From Paralvinella palmiformis (taxonomy: Eukaryota; Annelida; Polychaeta; Terebellida; Alvinellidae): DNA of 64,000 nucleotides. The stretch spans positions 337,001 to 401,000 of the forward strand of contig JAODUP010000220.1 of assembly GCA_025642065.1 (NCBI GenBank), given 5' to 3'. Position numbers and translations under genes: made by a program. The notes under the pieces were generated by a model. It was not told the DNA's origin. It made no database searches and saw only the letters and a program-made list of their open reading frames with translations. This document shows, in pieces, positions 40,501 through 44,990 of this stretch. Every line of letters begins with the position of its first letter. The stretch's first letter is position 1.

Positions 40501-42937
40501 TTATATTACCTACGCTATATCTGACATACTGTTTGCCAACTTTTATGATCTAATTAATTAGATTGTTAAGACTTTAACCAAATTTTTTTTTTTTTTAAAC
40601 ATTTTTGTTTGCTCAGAACTATTTCAGATATATTAGTGCAGTGTTTATCAAATGATCAATGTAATAATATATAAGTTATTTAATTATTAACAGCCTCTCA
40701 AACCTCTCTCTTAGTAATAATAATGATATTACTATAATAAGATGTGATTAAAGGAGGATCAATACATGAAGGGAAGAGTTTAGATCATCTAAACAGTGTA
40801 TTATTGTTATGTTTATCTAATACTTTGTTATTTTAATATTTTTCTTTCAAGAAACATCTCTTAGATATGTCTCACGGCAATATCTCCCACAAAGTTAACT
40901 CTTACTAATATAAAGAGCTTTTATTAACAGAGACATAATCAGCTATTAACATGAATTAACAACTTGTATATAGTTTGCTAACCCAGTAGTTAATTGTTTC
41001 AATCTTATTATGTGTCTTCTCGTATATCTGTGTCTATACTTTAATCTTATTTGAATGTTTACAATAACACTTTGTTGATAATATCAAGTTCTTCTTTTAA
41101 ACTCAATCTTCTTGTTCTGTGAAATGTTTCATAACTGTTGGTTGTTTGTCGTAAAATCAATTAATAGCTTAGATGGTGTTATTGTTTTCATTATCGGTGT
41201 TAATATAGTTTATTAATAGTGTATCTTGGGTGGGTTTGTGTATGTAAACACACACCTGTCAAATGGAGATATTACTGTAAAAGATGCTACAAAAACACAA
41301 ATAATCTGTAGTGTGAGCTATCTGTCTGTCATAATGGATTATTTTGAGGTGTACATTTACATCTGACATACTGTATATGTTATTATAAAACAGAGATTTA
41401 TTATTTAAGTGAACTTTTTTAATGGTGGTTTTATGACATTATGTGAAAAGAAAATCCGTGATGTTTGTTTGTTGTAAATTGAAAGGGAACACAGTACTTG
41501 TGAGCTAATTCATAGCTTAATTTGAGTTTATTTGTTTACTTAGTCCAACACTTGTAACTTGACATTAACACACACTTAAATATTCGCACTTTGCAATAAT
41601 GAATAATGAGTCATGATCTCAGTGAAAGCAGCTTGGGTTATTATTCATACTTTATAAAAAACAGATATAACCATTTAAGCATAATCAAGTGTAATCCGAG
41701 TCCAAGAGTAATCAATCTGGATCACATCTTATGACACATTTTGTATCCTTCAGGTGATCTGTATGTATGTGTAATGAGATACTAAATTCAGTTAACTGTG
41801 TCATTTACATATATTTTAATCTCAGTGATCCAGAAAGTTGTTTGAATAAAGAATATTTCATTAAAATATTTTGTCATGCCAGACTTCAGTTACTTTGAGA
41901 GTAAATGGGTTTTGCCAGATCCATTGATTGCCTAAATTTAAGAAATTATTTGTGTAAATTGGCATAGATTTAATTCATTTGTATTAATAATATTGTTAAC
42001 TATAGTTTCATTATAACCTAGATTAATTAAAATCTATTTTTATTTACATCCTTTCTCTGAGCTTGTATTTTTAGTACACATGTTGATTTATGTCTTTAAG
42101 GGCAAACACTGCACGTTTAGGAAATGTTGATCCATCATGGTCTCTTGGTAATGGTTTAAACACTCGCAACAATCATGGATGGTTTAAACTTTATCTCGCT
42201 GCCTGTAAACTACTTGATCTGGCCTTAGTACTGCCAGCTGGACAGCTTCCACAGTTTCAACTGTAAGTTATCTAACAATGTATTAAATATTTTTATGAAG
42301 TGAACTAAACATATTACTACAAGTGTGTGTGTGTGTGTGTGTGCATGTTCAAAATTATGTGAAACTTTTATCAGCTTTAAATTACATCTTTGTGTATATT
42401 TAGATATCGGTGGGCATTTACTGGTGATCCAGGAGCTCCATCGTCAGATGTTGGTGGTAGACACTACAGAGATCCTGGTTTTGTACCTCATGTAATCCGA
42501 CTAGCAAGACTCTTCAATAATAAGGTGAGATACAGAGGCTCAGAGACATTTAACTTCAGTATTTTTAATTTTCATGGTCAGAATATTAATCACCAGTCAT
42601 TTTATTTTGCCAACAGTTTGGTGAGGTGCCACTCCTACCGTACACATTGGGACGTCCTCTACTGACGATTTCATACATCAAATCAATAAATGATCTTCAC
42701 CCTTTCTTCCACACGGTGGCCACGCTTGCGCAATCTGGTGAGAGTCTTCTGCCAGCAACAAGGAAGGAGCATGTTGAATCGAGGATGGCGAAGTCATTCT
42801 CAGCACCTGACATCCAGCAACTGGACAGTATCACCATGGTAACCAATCACAGATTACAGAGGGCAAAGACTGCAGAACTAGAGATAGAACAGATCATTGA
42901 ATGGGACTTCTTGGAGCCACTTCCTAAAGGCTGTTAG
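795..42937 (+). CDS. DOP1: DOP1 (Dopey) C-terminal 1980 residues, 21 exons (5' partial)
   Basis: This is a spliced gene assembled from 21 exons with GT-AG borders; every exon phase joins the next. Summed coding length is 5943 nt ending in TAG at 42935. Recognised DOP1 blocks are HPDTAR (exon 5), CHYCLLD (exon 7), ILEFLSPI (exon 9), KKDQKDLQ (exon 12), VDNLMTHDKTTFRDL (exon 15), SLWPTIITEL (exon 17) and FVPHVIRL (exon 20). DOP1 proteins are very large, helical, leucine-rich peripheral membrane proteins. They bind MON2 and act in Golgi/endosome trafficking; the human DOPEY1-MON2 pair has been linked to kinesin-1 recruitment. Exon 6 has an acidic, Ser/Glu-rich, probably disordered stretch before its conserved helical part. 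Family members run to about 2400 residues, so roughly 400 N-terminal residues should lie left of position 1. Introns range from about 0.09 to 10.4 kb and hold most of the repeats in the window. No intron has a U12-type donor. Confidence 0.93.
2036..2048 (-). promoter_or_regulatory. DR1 nuclear-receptor-type site in DOP1 intron
   Basis: TGACCT T TGACCT is a perfect direct repeat of the hexamer AGGTCA (read on the minus strand) with one-base spacing. That is the HNF4/RXR/COUP-TF arrangement. Function is inferred from the motif only, and such words also occur by chance. Confidence 0.25.
3194..3258 (+). CDS. DOP1: DOP1 exon 2
   Basis: Pyrimidine-rich acceptor ends in CAG at 3193. The exon encodes DVSFPEWLQYLLTCACFVDH after completing the split Asp codon. 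Donor is GTTTGT at 3259, phase 0. This is a short exon of 65 nt. Confidence 0.8.
4028..4240 (+). CDS. DOP1: DOP1 exon 3
   Basis: Acceptor AACAG ends at 4027, donor GTGAGT starts at 4241, 71 codons in phase 0. The exon starts IQSSAISTVLDLISITQSVI, then has a charged linker and ends INEKTYFYK. Confidence 0.85.
4326..4372. repeat. (TA)n-(GA)n microsatellite
   Basis: A (TA)n tract followed by (GA)n; it abuts the left end of the inverted-repeat transposon at 4376. Confidence 0.9.
4376..5179. mobile_element. Pogo/Tigger-like non-autonomous DNA transposon (804 bp)
   Basis: Left end reads CAGTGGAACACAAGTATAA, and the reverse complement of the right end reads CAGTGCAACACACTTATAA. The similarity goes on in both arms with AATGAA and a later GATATAATGAA / TTCATTATATC word. 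Both ends are bounded by TA (4374-4375 and 5180-5181). Terminal CAGTG with a TA duplication is the pogo/Tigger (Tc1-mariner) pattern. No transposase ORF is present, so it is a MITE or deletion derivative lying in the DOP1 intron between exons 3 and 4. Confidence 0.75.
5713..5865 (+). CDS. DOP1: DOP1 exon 4
   Basis: Acceptor AACAG ends at 5712, donor GTGTGT starts at 5866, 51 codons in phase 0. The peptide contains VNLWEYLDDETPE and VELLYQLHQLTPDPWICED, typical of the conserved middle of DOP1. Confidence 0.85.
6185..6444 (+). CDS. DOP1: DOP1 exon 5
   Basis: Acceptor TGTAG ends at 6184, donor GTAATG starts at 6445, leaving two bases. The exon encodes RFTTLWHLLRD, RSMFVMLDSL and the strongly conserved LLEPILLILLHPDTAR block. 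Confidence 0.9.
7418..7515 (+). mobile_element. SINE fragment (3' body)
   Basis: The segment from CTGAAAAACATTTCATTTC to TTGGCCCAGTTAG resembles the body of the SINE at 27330-27505 (TTTCATTTC, ATTACCTTTGGAG, GCTTGGCC). The tRNA-like head is missing. Confidence 0.4.
7800..9671 (+). CDS. DOP1: DOP1 exon 6 (largest, 1872 nt)
   Basis: Acceptor TATAG ends at 7799, donor GTATGT starts at 9672. The first codon is shared with exon 5. The N-terminal third contains NPFGSQHSLDRIIFDG and then an acidic low-complexity stretch (FFDDNELSEEETEERDEAF). From about 8650 onward the helical conserved part begins (HPLHNHILLYTQKYDSQRVL, GAMLLEILISICLYYIRSYY). It ends LCENFELLAPLYEQGDLYK. Two bases are left for the next exon. 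Confidence 0.92.
9861..9901. repeat. (AT)20 microsatellite
   Basis: An uninterrupted AT dinucleotide run just upstream of a SINE copy, within the DOP1 intron between exons 6 and 7. It generates spurious poly-Tyr/Ile ORFs. Confidence 0.95.
9928..10075 (+). mobile_element. tRNA-derived SINE copy
   Basis: Contains the B-box-like word GGGATTCAAATCT near 9971, preceded by TTGACCACAC and followed by a body with AAGGTGTATCATCTC. It has the same layout as the copies at 26445, 27330 and 48815. Confidence 0.55.
10421..10643 (+). CDS. DOP1: DOP1 exon 7
   Basis: Acceptor GATTAG ends at 10420; donor GTAAGT starts at 10644. It encodes VPPDHLVTMLEAMTTMCHYC followed by LLDGTQQ, a conserved DOP1 block, and ends NLISVFNPYGTNR. 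The ATG at 10401 is upstream of the acceptor and is intronic. Confidence 0.88.
11089..11126. repeat. (TA)19 microsatellite at the exon 8 acceptor
   Basis: A pure TA run ending 7 nt before the AG of the DOP1 exon 8 acceptor (11132-11133). It occupies the place where a polypyrimidine tract is normally found. Confidence 0.95.
11134..11322 (+). CDS. DOP1: DOP1 exon 8
   Basis: Acceptor TTCCAG ends at 11133, directly preceded by a (TA)19 run instead of a normal pyrimidine tract. Donor is GTAGTC at 11323. 63 codons in phase 0 include EARRHLLNILPRILASLSDV and end SSWAMGQPK, which runs into the ILEFLSPI block of exon 9. Confidence 0.87.
11943..11990 (+). mobile_element. Solo terminal repeat of the CTGTATATAC transposon family
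   Basis: TA followed by CTGTATATACTTGCATATAA closely resembles the ends of the element at 18763-19594. No matching right end was found nearby, so this is an orphan end or a decayed copy. It contains its own small palindrome, GGTCAATTTTTGACC. Confidence 0.4.
12766..12891 (+). CDS. DOP1: DOP1 exon 9
   Basis: Acceptor TTTCAG ends at 12765, donor GTGAGT starts at 12892, 42 codons in phase 0. Encodes AIRKHILEFLSPISKHHGVN and ends HFSKR. Confidence 0.88.
12892..16125. other. DOP1 intron 9 (3.2 kb), no gene seen
   Basis: AT-rich intron. The ORFs in it are short and show no recognisable protein. A TGACCTTGACCT word lies at 13975 and a (CA)n run at about 15998-16019, about 106 nt before the next acceptor. 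Confidence 0.6.
13975..13986 (-). promoter_or_regulatory. DR0 / TCAAGGTCA nuclear-receptor-type site
   Basis: TGACCTTGACCT is two abutting TGACCT hexamers, which read on the minus strand as AGGTCAAGGTCA. It includes the TCAAGGTCA extended half-site bound by the NR5/NR6/ERR classes. Motif evidence only. Confidence 0.25.
16126..16266 (+). CDS. DOP1: DOP1 exon 10
   Basis: Acceptor TGTAG ends at 16125, donor GTAAGT starts at 16267, 47 codons in phase 0. Encodes DDQLLLVDLISSIKMLPTDT followed by LIQMVKSVLKQPP. Confidence 0.87.
16524..16684 (+). CDS. DOP1: DOP1 exon 11
   Basis: Acceptor TTCCAG ends at 16523, donor GTAAGT starts at 16685, leaving two bases. Encodes EVSLLQFFFSYVQRTPGSQL then LLDSWPSLLSLLKDG. 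Its downstream intron is the 10.4-kb one that hosts the TRIM-NHL gene. Confidence 0.87.
18763..19594. mobile_element. Inverted-repeat DNA transposon (832 bp, TA duplication)
   Basis: The left end is CTGTATATACTCCTGTATAA. The reverse complement of the right end is CTGTATATACTTGTGCAGAT, continuing AAGCCAAT against AAGTTGAT on the left. TA flanks both sides (18761-18762, 19595-19596). It has no transposase ORF. Its interior holds a diverged tandem duplication. It lies in the long DOP1 intron that also hosts the TRIM gene. Confidence 0.65.
18917..19355. repeat. Diverged tandem duplication (about 165-225 bp units)
   Basis: Unit A (18917-19081) and unit B (19131-19355) share TTTGGATCTCACAAACAT, CCAGTCTTTAT, GGTACCTC and the closing CTGTGAAACAATTAATTAA. 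Unit B carries an extra stretch before its closing word. Both units are inside the transposon at 18763-19594. Confidence 0.7.
19882..19914. repeat. (AT)n microsatellite
   Basis: A pure AT run of about 33 nt, 1.2 kb upstream of the TRIM-NHL gene. Confidence 0.95.
21060..21259 (+). promoter_or_regulatory. TRIM-NHL promoter / 5' leader region
   Basis: Base composition changes here from strongly AT-rich to GT/CG-containing sequence just before the TRIM start codon. Two TGACGTG words lie at 21088-21094 and 21153-21160 (the second is TGACGTGG). They resemble CREB/ATF or XBP1-class bZIP sites. A short upstream ORF (ATG 21107, stop at 21163, 18 codons) lies in the likely leader. The transcription start is not visible, so which parts are promoter and which are leader is unresolved. 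Confidence 0.45.
21260..23326 (+). CDS. TRIM-NHL protein (RING, two B-boxes, coiled coil, NHL propeller), intronless
   Basis: Intact 688-residue ORF. The frame is open upstream through a GTG at 21242, but the first ATG is at 21260 (MAAKFPDDD). Residues 33-80 form a C3HC4 RING (C33, C36, C48, H50, C53, C56, C77, C80). A first B-box spans about 119-159 and a second about 174-205 (CEVHTAENVRYYCATC). A helical coiled coil follows to about 345. About 425-688 are NHL repeats with phrases such as RYVTVDHRDRILVSDSSNHC and RGICVDPNDNIIVADQDNNR, a six-bladed propeller type. No filamin domain is seen, unlike TRIM2/3/71. Proteins of this layout act as E3 ubiquitin ligases and/or bind RNA through the NHL face. 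The whole gene sits on the same strand inside the DOP1 intron between exons 11 and 12. The first ~600 nt are clearly more GC-rich than the rest. The nearest named relative cannot be settled by eye. Confidence 0.95.
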   Translation: MAAKFPDDDTASVCSGVSALSALSVLSDDMINCLICTEPFQNPKVLPCHHTFCGPCLEKYLRSYQESGDDSAKTFPCPICRQSVALPELGLEGQFQDARIEEIQGLVAKISTHPKKIHCDVCKYKKRDISAKDHCTNCSINYCEHCSHDHHQHNLFQNHSVIPVTELENAALKCEVHTAENVRYYCATCMSPLCTVCAVSDHQGHNTMELHTALGSRKNVIETKIHSMSEKVMKFEEFLMQLEDVASIQEAATKKTKLEIERHVNGLIAQLHARKQVLLDDLEKTHVAQKKSLTLEKENCTFQLANMKSLWKFAAKLTEPSQSLQLLVMHGDLTKMVDSINNAPAPNLPKELAMMSMFVPKEHMSVGEIQKCQLSSDLMKRIARVGEVSNGFSMESPRGMSPTPQYVAQYMEPMTIKWQNPRLCWKIDKLGHKIGEINEAYDVTISPNGTVITAEWLNQRLQVFDSTGFSKDILGQNQIQPWGVTLTREGNLAVTDEKDRTVKVLTPSGTFVVGWKKLTFGWPRGITINSTGQYIVTDTQHGKHTVSIHLPDGQCIRSFGSQGSGNEQFHWPRYVTVDHRDRILVSDSSNHCVKVFDPTGQYMYKFGSVGNGDGQMKHPRGICVDPNDNIIVADQDNNRVTLYSPDGKFMRHILQIQRPWGVAISEGGLLAVTQKPALSLYKVFDPIP
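23678..23683 (+). terminator. Candidate TRIM-NHL polyadenylation signal
   Basis: ATTAAA about 350 nt past the stop codon, followed by TCTTTGTTTTATATCTTG, a T/G-rich downstream element. Plausible end of the TRIM transcript. Confidence 0.4.
23700..26100. other. Intronic / TRIM downstream sequence, no gene seen
   Basis: AT-rich unique-looking sequence with a short (CA) run near 24962. The ORFs are short and show no recognisable domains. Confidence 0.5.
26158..26312 (-). mobile_element. tRNA-derived SINE copy
   Basis: On the minus strand, GAGTTCGAATC (B box) lies near 26260-26270. It is preceded by TGGACCACAGATTACTACCA and followed by GGCATATCTGAAGGATG and TTTCATCTTTAACTT. It ends in an ATCATC tail. 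It is nearly collinear with the plus-strand copy at 48815-48968. The 5' end abuts a GT/TA microsatellite. Confidence 0.75.
26445..26565 (+). mobile_element. tRNA-derived SINE copy
   Basis: GGGGTTTGAATCCTAG provides a good B box, preceded by TGATTGGTCACAG and followed by GTCTGAAGAATATTCCATTT, the family body. It lies 130 nt from the inverted copy at 26158-26312. Confidence 0.6.
27045..27114 (+). CDS. DOP1: DOP1 exon 12
   Basis: Acceptor TTGCAG ends at 27044, donor GTAAAG starts at 27115. It completes the split Val codon from exon 11 and encodes ILNEFLQKIPEM then KDKKDQKDLQ, matching the conserved DOP1 KKDQKDLQ block. Confidence 0.88.
27330..27505 (+). mobile_element. tRNA-derived SINE copy
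   Basis: B box GGGTTCAAACTC near 27371, head GGCCTAACTAGTAGCATGG, body GTCAGAAGAATGTTTCATC and ATTACCTTTGGAGG. Located in the DOP1 intron between exons 12 and 13. Confidence 0.65.
27692..27851 (+). CDS. DOP1: DOP1 exon 13
   Basis: Acceptor TTACAG ends at 27691; donor GTAGCT starts at 27852 and runs straight into a CT/TA/GT microsatellite. Encodes ACNEIAGASLEQTTFFRRNL, then an Asp-rich linker. Confidence 0.88.
28151..28349 (+). CDS. DOP1: DOP1 exon 14
   Basis: Acceptor TTGTAG ends at 28150, donor GTTAGT starts at 28350. Encodes QYSVQALVIMAELTAGLLDM, then EEKDKVLPLLYSIMHNIFPY. About 20 nt after the donor a GT then TA microsatellite begins. Confidence 0.88.
28367..28441. repeat. GT then (AT)n compound microsatellite
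   Basis: A GT-rich run, then about 35 nt of pure AT, beginning about 18 nt after the DOP1 exon 14 donor. The transposon at 28446 is inserted at its right edge, and a second (TA)n lies at that transposon's other end. Confidence 0.9.
28446..30669. mobile_element. Inverted-repeat DNA transposon (2.2 kb) with subterminal repeats
   Basis: Left end CAGTGTGTGACACTAA (28446-28461) pairs with the reverse complement of the right end, CAGTGTGCGACATTAA (30654-30669), 14 of 16 bases identical. CACTAGAC words recur near both ends (28505, 28525, 30573) with a variant at 30607. It lies within a (TA)n microsatellite, so the target duplication cannot be read. It contains a LINE fragment (28610-29215) and no transposase. 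The superfamily is not identified. Confidence 0.65.
28610..29215 (-). pseudogene. Non-LTR retrotransposon reverse transcriptase C-terminus (broken)
   Basis: Read on the minus strand, it has the typical LINE RT tail: LENVQRRATKLVPGLRDLNY, then RLKILNIPTLVYRRLRGDMI. A second-frame continuation is KQSFERRLDKHGRDQDLIFN. The two pieces are in different frames, so the copy is disrupted. It is embedded in the 28446-30669 element. Confidence 0.75.
30672..30705. repeat. (TA)n microsatellite
   Basis: A TA run touching the right end of the 28446-30669 transposon, 144 nt before the DOP1 exon 15 acceptor. Confidence 0.95.
30849..31060 (+). CDS. DOP1: DOP1 exon 15
   Basis: Acceptor ATACAG ends at 30848, donor GTTTGT starts at 31061. 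Encodes FRACCQLLGSLSSFPNTRKA, then FQMDELCIPYWRVIVDNLMT and HDKTTFRDLL, one of the best conserved DOP1 blocks. Confidence 0.92.
31232..32446 (+). pseudogene. LINE reverse transcriptase remnant with 3' tail
   Basis: Broken RT reading frames in order: SNQFGFKN, then FGVTNGVS-stop-GGILS (fingers/palm motif), then NHLMYADDLVILSSSVSG (catalytic YADD), then TEVKLTLFRTFCSPMYTAQL. Stops and frame changes make it non-functional. It ends in AATAAAGATATTGAATTGAA followed by a (GATGAT)n tail at about 32424-32444. It is inserted in the DOP1 intron between exons 15 and 16. Confidence 0.8.
32503..32525. repeat. (GT)n microsatellite
   Basis: Short GT run just past the LINE tail, 210 nt upstream of DOP1 exon 16. 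Confidence 0.9.
32732..32884 (+). CDS. DOP1: DOP1 exon 16
   Basis: Acceptor TTTCAG ends at 32731, donor GTAGAA starts at 32885. Encodes VAVTQGTSLNLFSSREAEFE, then LLKRMSFTIFCSEVDQYQ; phase joins exons 15 and 17. Confidence 0.9.
33140..33276 (+). CDS. DOP1: DOP1 exon 17
   Basis: Acceptor CTCCAG ends at 33139, donor GTAAGT starts at 33277, phase 0. Encodes ERLSDSLRMPTVPSLQAQVF and RVLLLRISSQHVTSLWPTII, a highly conserved DOP1 block. Confidence 0.92.
33658..35290 (-). pseudogene. CR1/L2-like LINE remnant with (ATT)n tail
   Basis: On the minus strand the pieces run in order: CELDPIPKFLLKSCL with LSSGVFPSHFKHAHVNSLLK, then LDHHLYADDTQVYTSF (catalytic YADD), then SRLDYCNSLLYSIASKDILK with LQRVQNCLA, then a 3' untranslated part. 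It ends in (ATT)n at 33659-33679. Several frame breaks are present. This arrangement is typical of the CR1/L2 lineage. It is located in the DOP1 intron between exons 17 and 18. Confidence 0.8.
35511..35571. repeat. 21-bp minisatellite, three units
   Basis: CACTTGCCCAACAAATGTTTT occurs twice in tandem, followed by a diverged third unit (CACGTGCCCAACAAATTTT). It lies just inside the left end of the hAT-like element. Confidence 0.85.
35833..37366. mobile_element. Nested inverted-repeat element, tandem pair with interrupted second copy
   Basis: The left terminus AGCTGAGATTCCATGTAT (35833) is matched in inverted orientation at 36132-36144 and again at 37354-37366 (GGAATCTCGGCTT). Unit 1 is 35833-36144. 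Unit 2 starts near 36147 and repeats the words AACGTA, GATTCGAGTGTCCAGGCAGG and AGAAAAATAGG. It breaks off at 36350 and resumes near 37290 with GTCTGAAACACATGTATACC, so about 0.94 kb has been inserted into it. There is no coding capacity. Confidence 0.55.
36357..36431. repeat. 15-bp minisatellite, five units
   Basis: Five consecutive 15-nt units of GACATTTAGCCAATG with only T/C and TG/CA changes. Because the period is divisible by three, it produces repetitive ORFs on both strands (HLANG and LAKCP repeats). These are not evidence of a gene. Confidence 0.92.
37566..37595. repeat. (GT)n microsatellite
   Basis: GT run that forms the right flank of the hAT-like element; the left flank (35430-35451) is also GT repeat. 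Confidence 0.95.
38062..38117 (+). CDS. DOP1: DOP1 exon 18 (56 nt)
   Basis: Acceptor TTACAG ends at 38061, donor GTATGT starts at 38118. Encodes IQVLLQIEQELCPEIEET; the QVxLxxEQEL pattern follows directly after the block of exon 17 in DOP1 proteins. Confidence 0.85.
38138..38250. repeat. Compound (GT)n-(CT)n-(ACTC)n-(CA)n microsatellite
   Basis: Starts 20 nt after the exon 18 donor of DOP1. The core is about ten ACTC units (38190-38231). All ORFs here are low complexity. Confidence 0.95.
38251..42100. other. DOP1 intron 18, no gene seen
   Basis: About 3.9 kb of AT-rich intron. The only structure noticed is a pair of similar AACCTGTCT...GACCACC words near 40222 and 40394, in direct orientation. 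They resemble ends of a decayed transposon. Confidence 0.5.
42101..42262 (+). CDS. DOP1: DOP1 exon 19
   Basis: Acceptor TTTAAG ends at 42100 (an AAG acceptor, the weakest in the gene), donor GTAAGT starts at 42263. Encodes GWFKLYLAACKLLDLALVLP then AGQLPQFQL. Confidence 0.85.
42404..42524 (+). CDS. DOP1: DOP1 exon 20
   Basis: Acceptor ATTTAG ends at 42403, donor GTGAGA starts at 42525. Encodes YRWAFTGDPGAPSSDVGG and DPGFVPHVIRLARLFNNK. Confidence 0.88.
42617..42937 (+). CDS. DOP1: DOP1 terminal coding exon 21
   Basis: Acceptor AACAG ends at 42616; 106 codons then TAG at 42935-42937. Encodes PLLTISYIKSINDLHPFFHT and a charged tail ending EWDFLEPLPKGC. A short C-terminal tail after the helical core is normal for DOP1. 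Confidence 0.88.
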   Translation, partial: FGEVPLLPYTLGRPLLTISYIKSINDLHPFFHTVATLAQSGESLLPATRKEHVESRMAKSFSAPDIQQLDSITMVTNHRLQRAKTAELEIEQIIEWDFLEPLPKGC

Positions 42938-43822
42938 ATTAGCTACTAATAACATGGGACTATATGGAATACAGAACAAATATGTCCTGCTAGACAGACT
43001 TACTAAATACACCTCAATGATGTGCCATTTATACCTGGCATATCATTTAATCAGGTTGTGCTGGTCACTTTTTGATGATTCTTGGCTTGAAATATGCAGA
43101 ATACTATGACAGATCATATTTTTATTTCCATGTATATTGGTTATTAGAAGCTCAGATGCCAAATCTAATTAGTGCCTTAAGTCACTGGTTTTTATGTTGC
43201 TTGGTTCGCACATGAATTGTATTCATATCAGTATATATGTCCAGTCAGTATGTATGTTAAAATGTTGTCTGATGGTTTTAGGTATAAATTTTGACTTGGA
43301 TAATTGATTACAGGTTTTAAGGTATGCTATGTTGTGTGCATGTGGATGTTATTCAAGATTTCAGTTTTATCTTTAAAGCTGGCATATTCATTAGTATGAT
43401 GGCTGTAGGTTATTGAAAGGTCCATTACAAACCCAAATTAATGCATATCCTAGAATCACAGAAATCTCTATCACTATAGTAACCATTGTATAACCCTTGA
43501 CCATTAATTTAGCTCTCGTAGCATTTGAGCAACTAAAGGCATGCGTTTTAATTATATTGTCATATCTTAAGGGCTTCAGCTATTACAGTTTTATTAGTTA
43601 TAAAAGACAACAGAAAGTATATCATTTACTAGTTGTATACTCTGCTGTATGGTTAAGGTTATAGAATGAACATTTCAGATGAGATGACATTTTATGTCCG
43701 TTTCAGTTCATCTACATTCCAATGTCTACCTTCATTCCAAACAGTGACTCTTTGTAATTAGAAAACTCTTCATTCAAGTTATGACATATTTGCTTCTGTT
43801 ATAACACGCCATTGGTATTCAG

Positions 43823-43828
43823 AATAAA
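43823..43828 (+). terminator. Candidate DOP1 polyadenylation signal
   Basis: AATAAA about 0.9 kb past the DOP1 stop, followed by T/GT-rich sequence (TTTTTTTCCAGGTGTCC). The LINE remnant begins just beyond it. Plausible but unproven as the 3' end. Confidence 0.35.
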
Positions 43829-43904
43829 TATTTATGCATAAATCTTTTTTTCCAGGTGTCCTGTTATTAAACTTTAAGACTGACGTTTTTCTATTTAATT
43901 TTTA

Positions 43905-44500
43905 ATCAGCCCCCAAAAGGGGGAGTAATAAAATGGCACATACTAAATAATAAAATACATCAATGTTTGTATCAGAACGTAAACATGATAAATAACCAAA
44001 AAAAAACAGTTTAAGATAACAAAACAATAGATGAAGCAAGATCGACAAGAATTTAAAATAGTATCGGCAATATATTAATTATCATAGAGTCATTAAAATT
44101 TAACATCTGTCATACACTATCAACCAGTCCATCATCAGTGAATCTGTTTTTAATCTACAGTGTCTGATATATTTCTAATTTATGATATATTTGAAATTTC
44201 CTTATGCGAATATATGGACAGCAAATCAACATGACCTTTAATTTCACTAGAAACAGTCCTATTCAGTATATGTAAACAAACAGATCTTGTTCTGCGAGTG
44301 TATTTAAAGAATGACAAAATAAGATCCCTTTGGACTACATCACAAAATCAGCTGATTGTGTGTATTCTCGTGGTATCAAGTAAAAAAGTATTATGGCAGA
44401 ATTTGTTAATACCAGTAGCTGCCTTCAATAGTTTGGATTATGCTTTTTCTAAGGAATCTATGTATTTACAAGACACATTTATGGCCTGTAAACCATAGAT
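43905..44500 (-). pseudogene. LINE C-terminal remnant
   Basis: On the minus strand, broken frames read like the tail of an RTE-type RT protein: IDSLEKA, LLKAATGINKFCHNTFLLDT, then KYTRRTRSVCLHILNRTVSS. Multiple stops. It begins just past the likely DOP1 transcript end. Confidence 0.5.
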
Positions 44501-44589
44501 CATTACAGGATGTATTGCGGTGTTCCAAATATATCTAGCAGTGTCTGGGTATGTGCGACCAGAACATAACCCAGCCCCTTTCAGGGAAT

Positions 44590-44697
44590 AGAATTATTTT
44601 CTACCTGCAACTTGTAACTTATCCGGCTTCCCGAACAGTGTGGACTATGGGTACGGAAGCGCCACGCTCTTATCCACTAGTCCATAGGGGCGGTCTG
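44590..44697 (-). mobile_element. tRNA-like sequence, possible SINE head
   Basis: On the minus strand, TAGTGGATAAGAGCGTGG resembles a tRNA D-arm / A box and GTTCGGGAAGCC a weak B box, about 45 nt apart. It does not fold into a convincing tRNA and abuts the LINE fragment at 44670. Confidence 0.3.
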
Positions 44698-44990
44698 ATC
44701 TGTCCTTGGTATATGTAGGGATCTTTCTGAAGAAGTGGAGTTATGATATCTGGTAGGAATGTTGATTTCCTTATGAGCAATGCTGCTAGGTGGCGGTCTG
44801 GAAGTTTGTGGTCTTCCCGGCGGAGATGACCTTGAAGTATTCTTCGGTGCTTCGGATGGGCTGGGCAGTTAAGCAGATAATGTACCGGATCGTACACTTG
44901 TTGACAAGCTCTGTGAAACGTTCCTGTAAGCCCACATATTTTGGTACGATCAGCTCGCAGCTCTCTGATGAGTTTCCTCACACCTACTGA
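44670..44990 (-). pseudogene. LINE C-terminal domain remnant
   Basis: The minus-strand ORF includes RELRADRTKICGLTGTFHRA and DPVHYLLNCPAHPKHRRILQ. The H-x-L-x-x-C-P spacing is the usual signature at the end of I/Jockey-type LINE proteins. No upstream RT is present in frame. Confidence 0.6.

Noticed and set aside
1744..42616. U12-type introns in DOP1 that would use the nearby U6atac
   Set aside because: I checked all 20 DOP1 donors and the 3 PDE3 donors; none begins with ATATCCTT or GTATCCTT. All are ordinary GT-AG sites.
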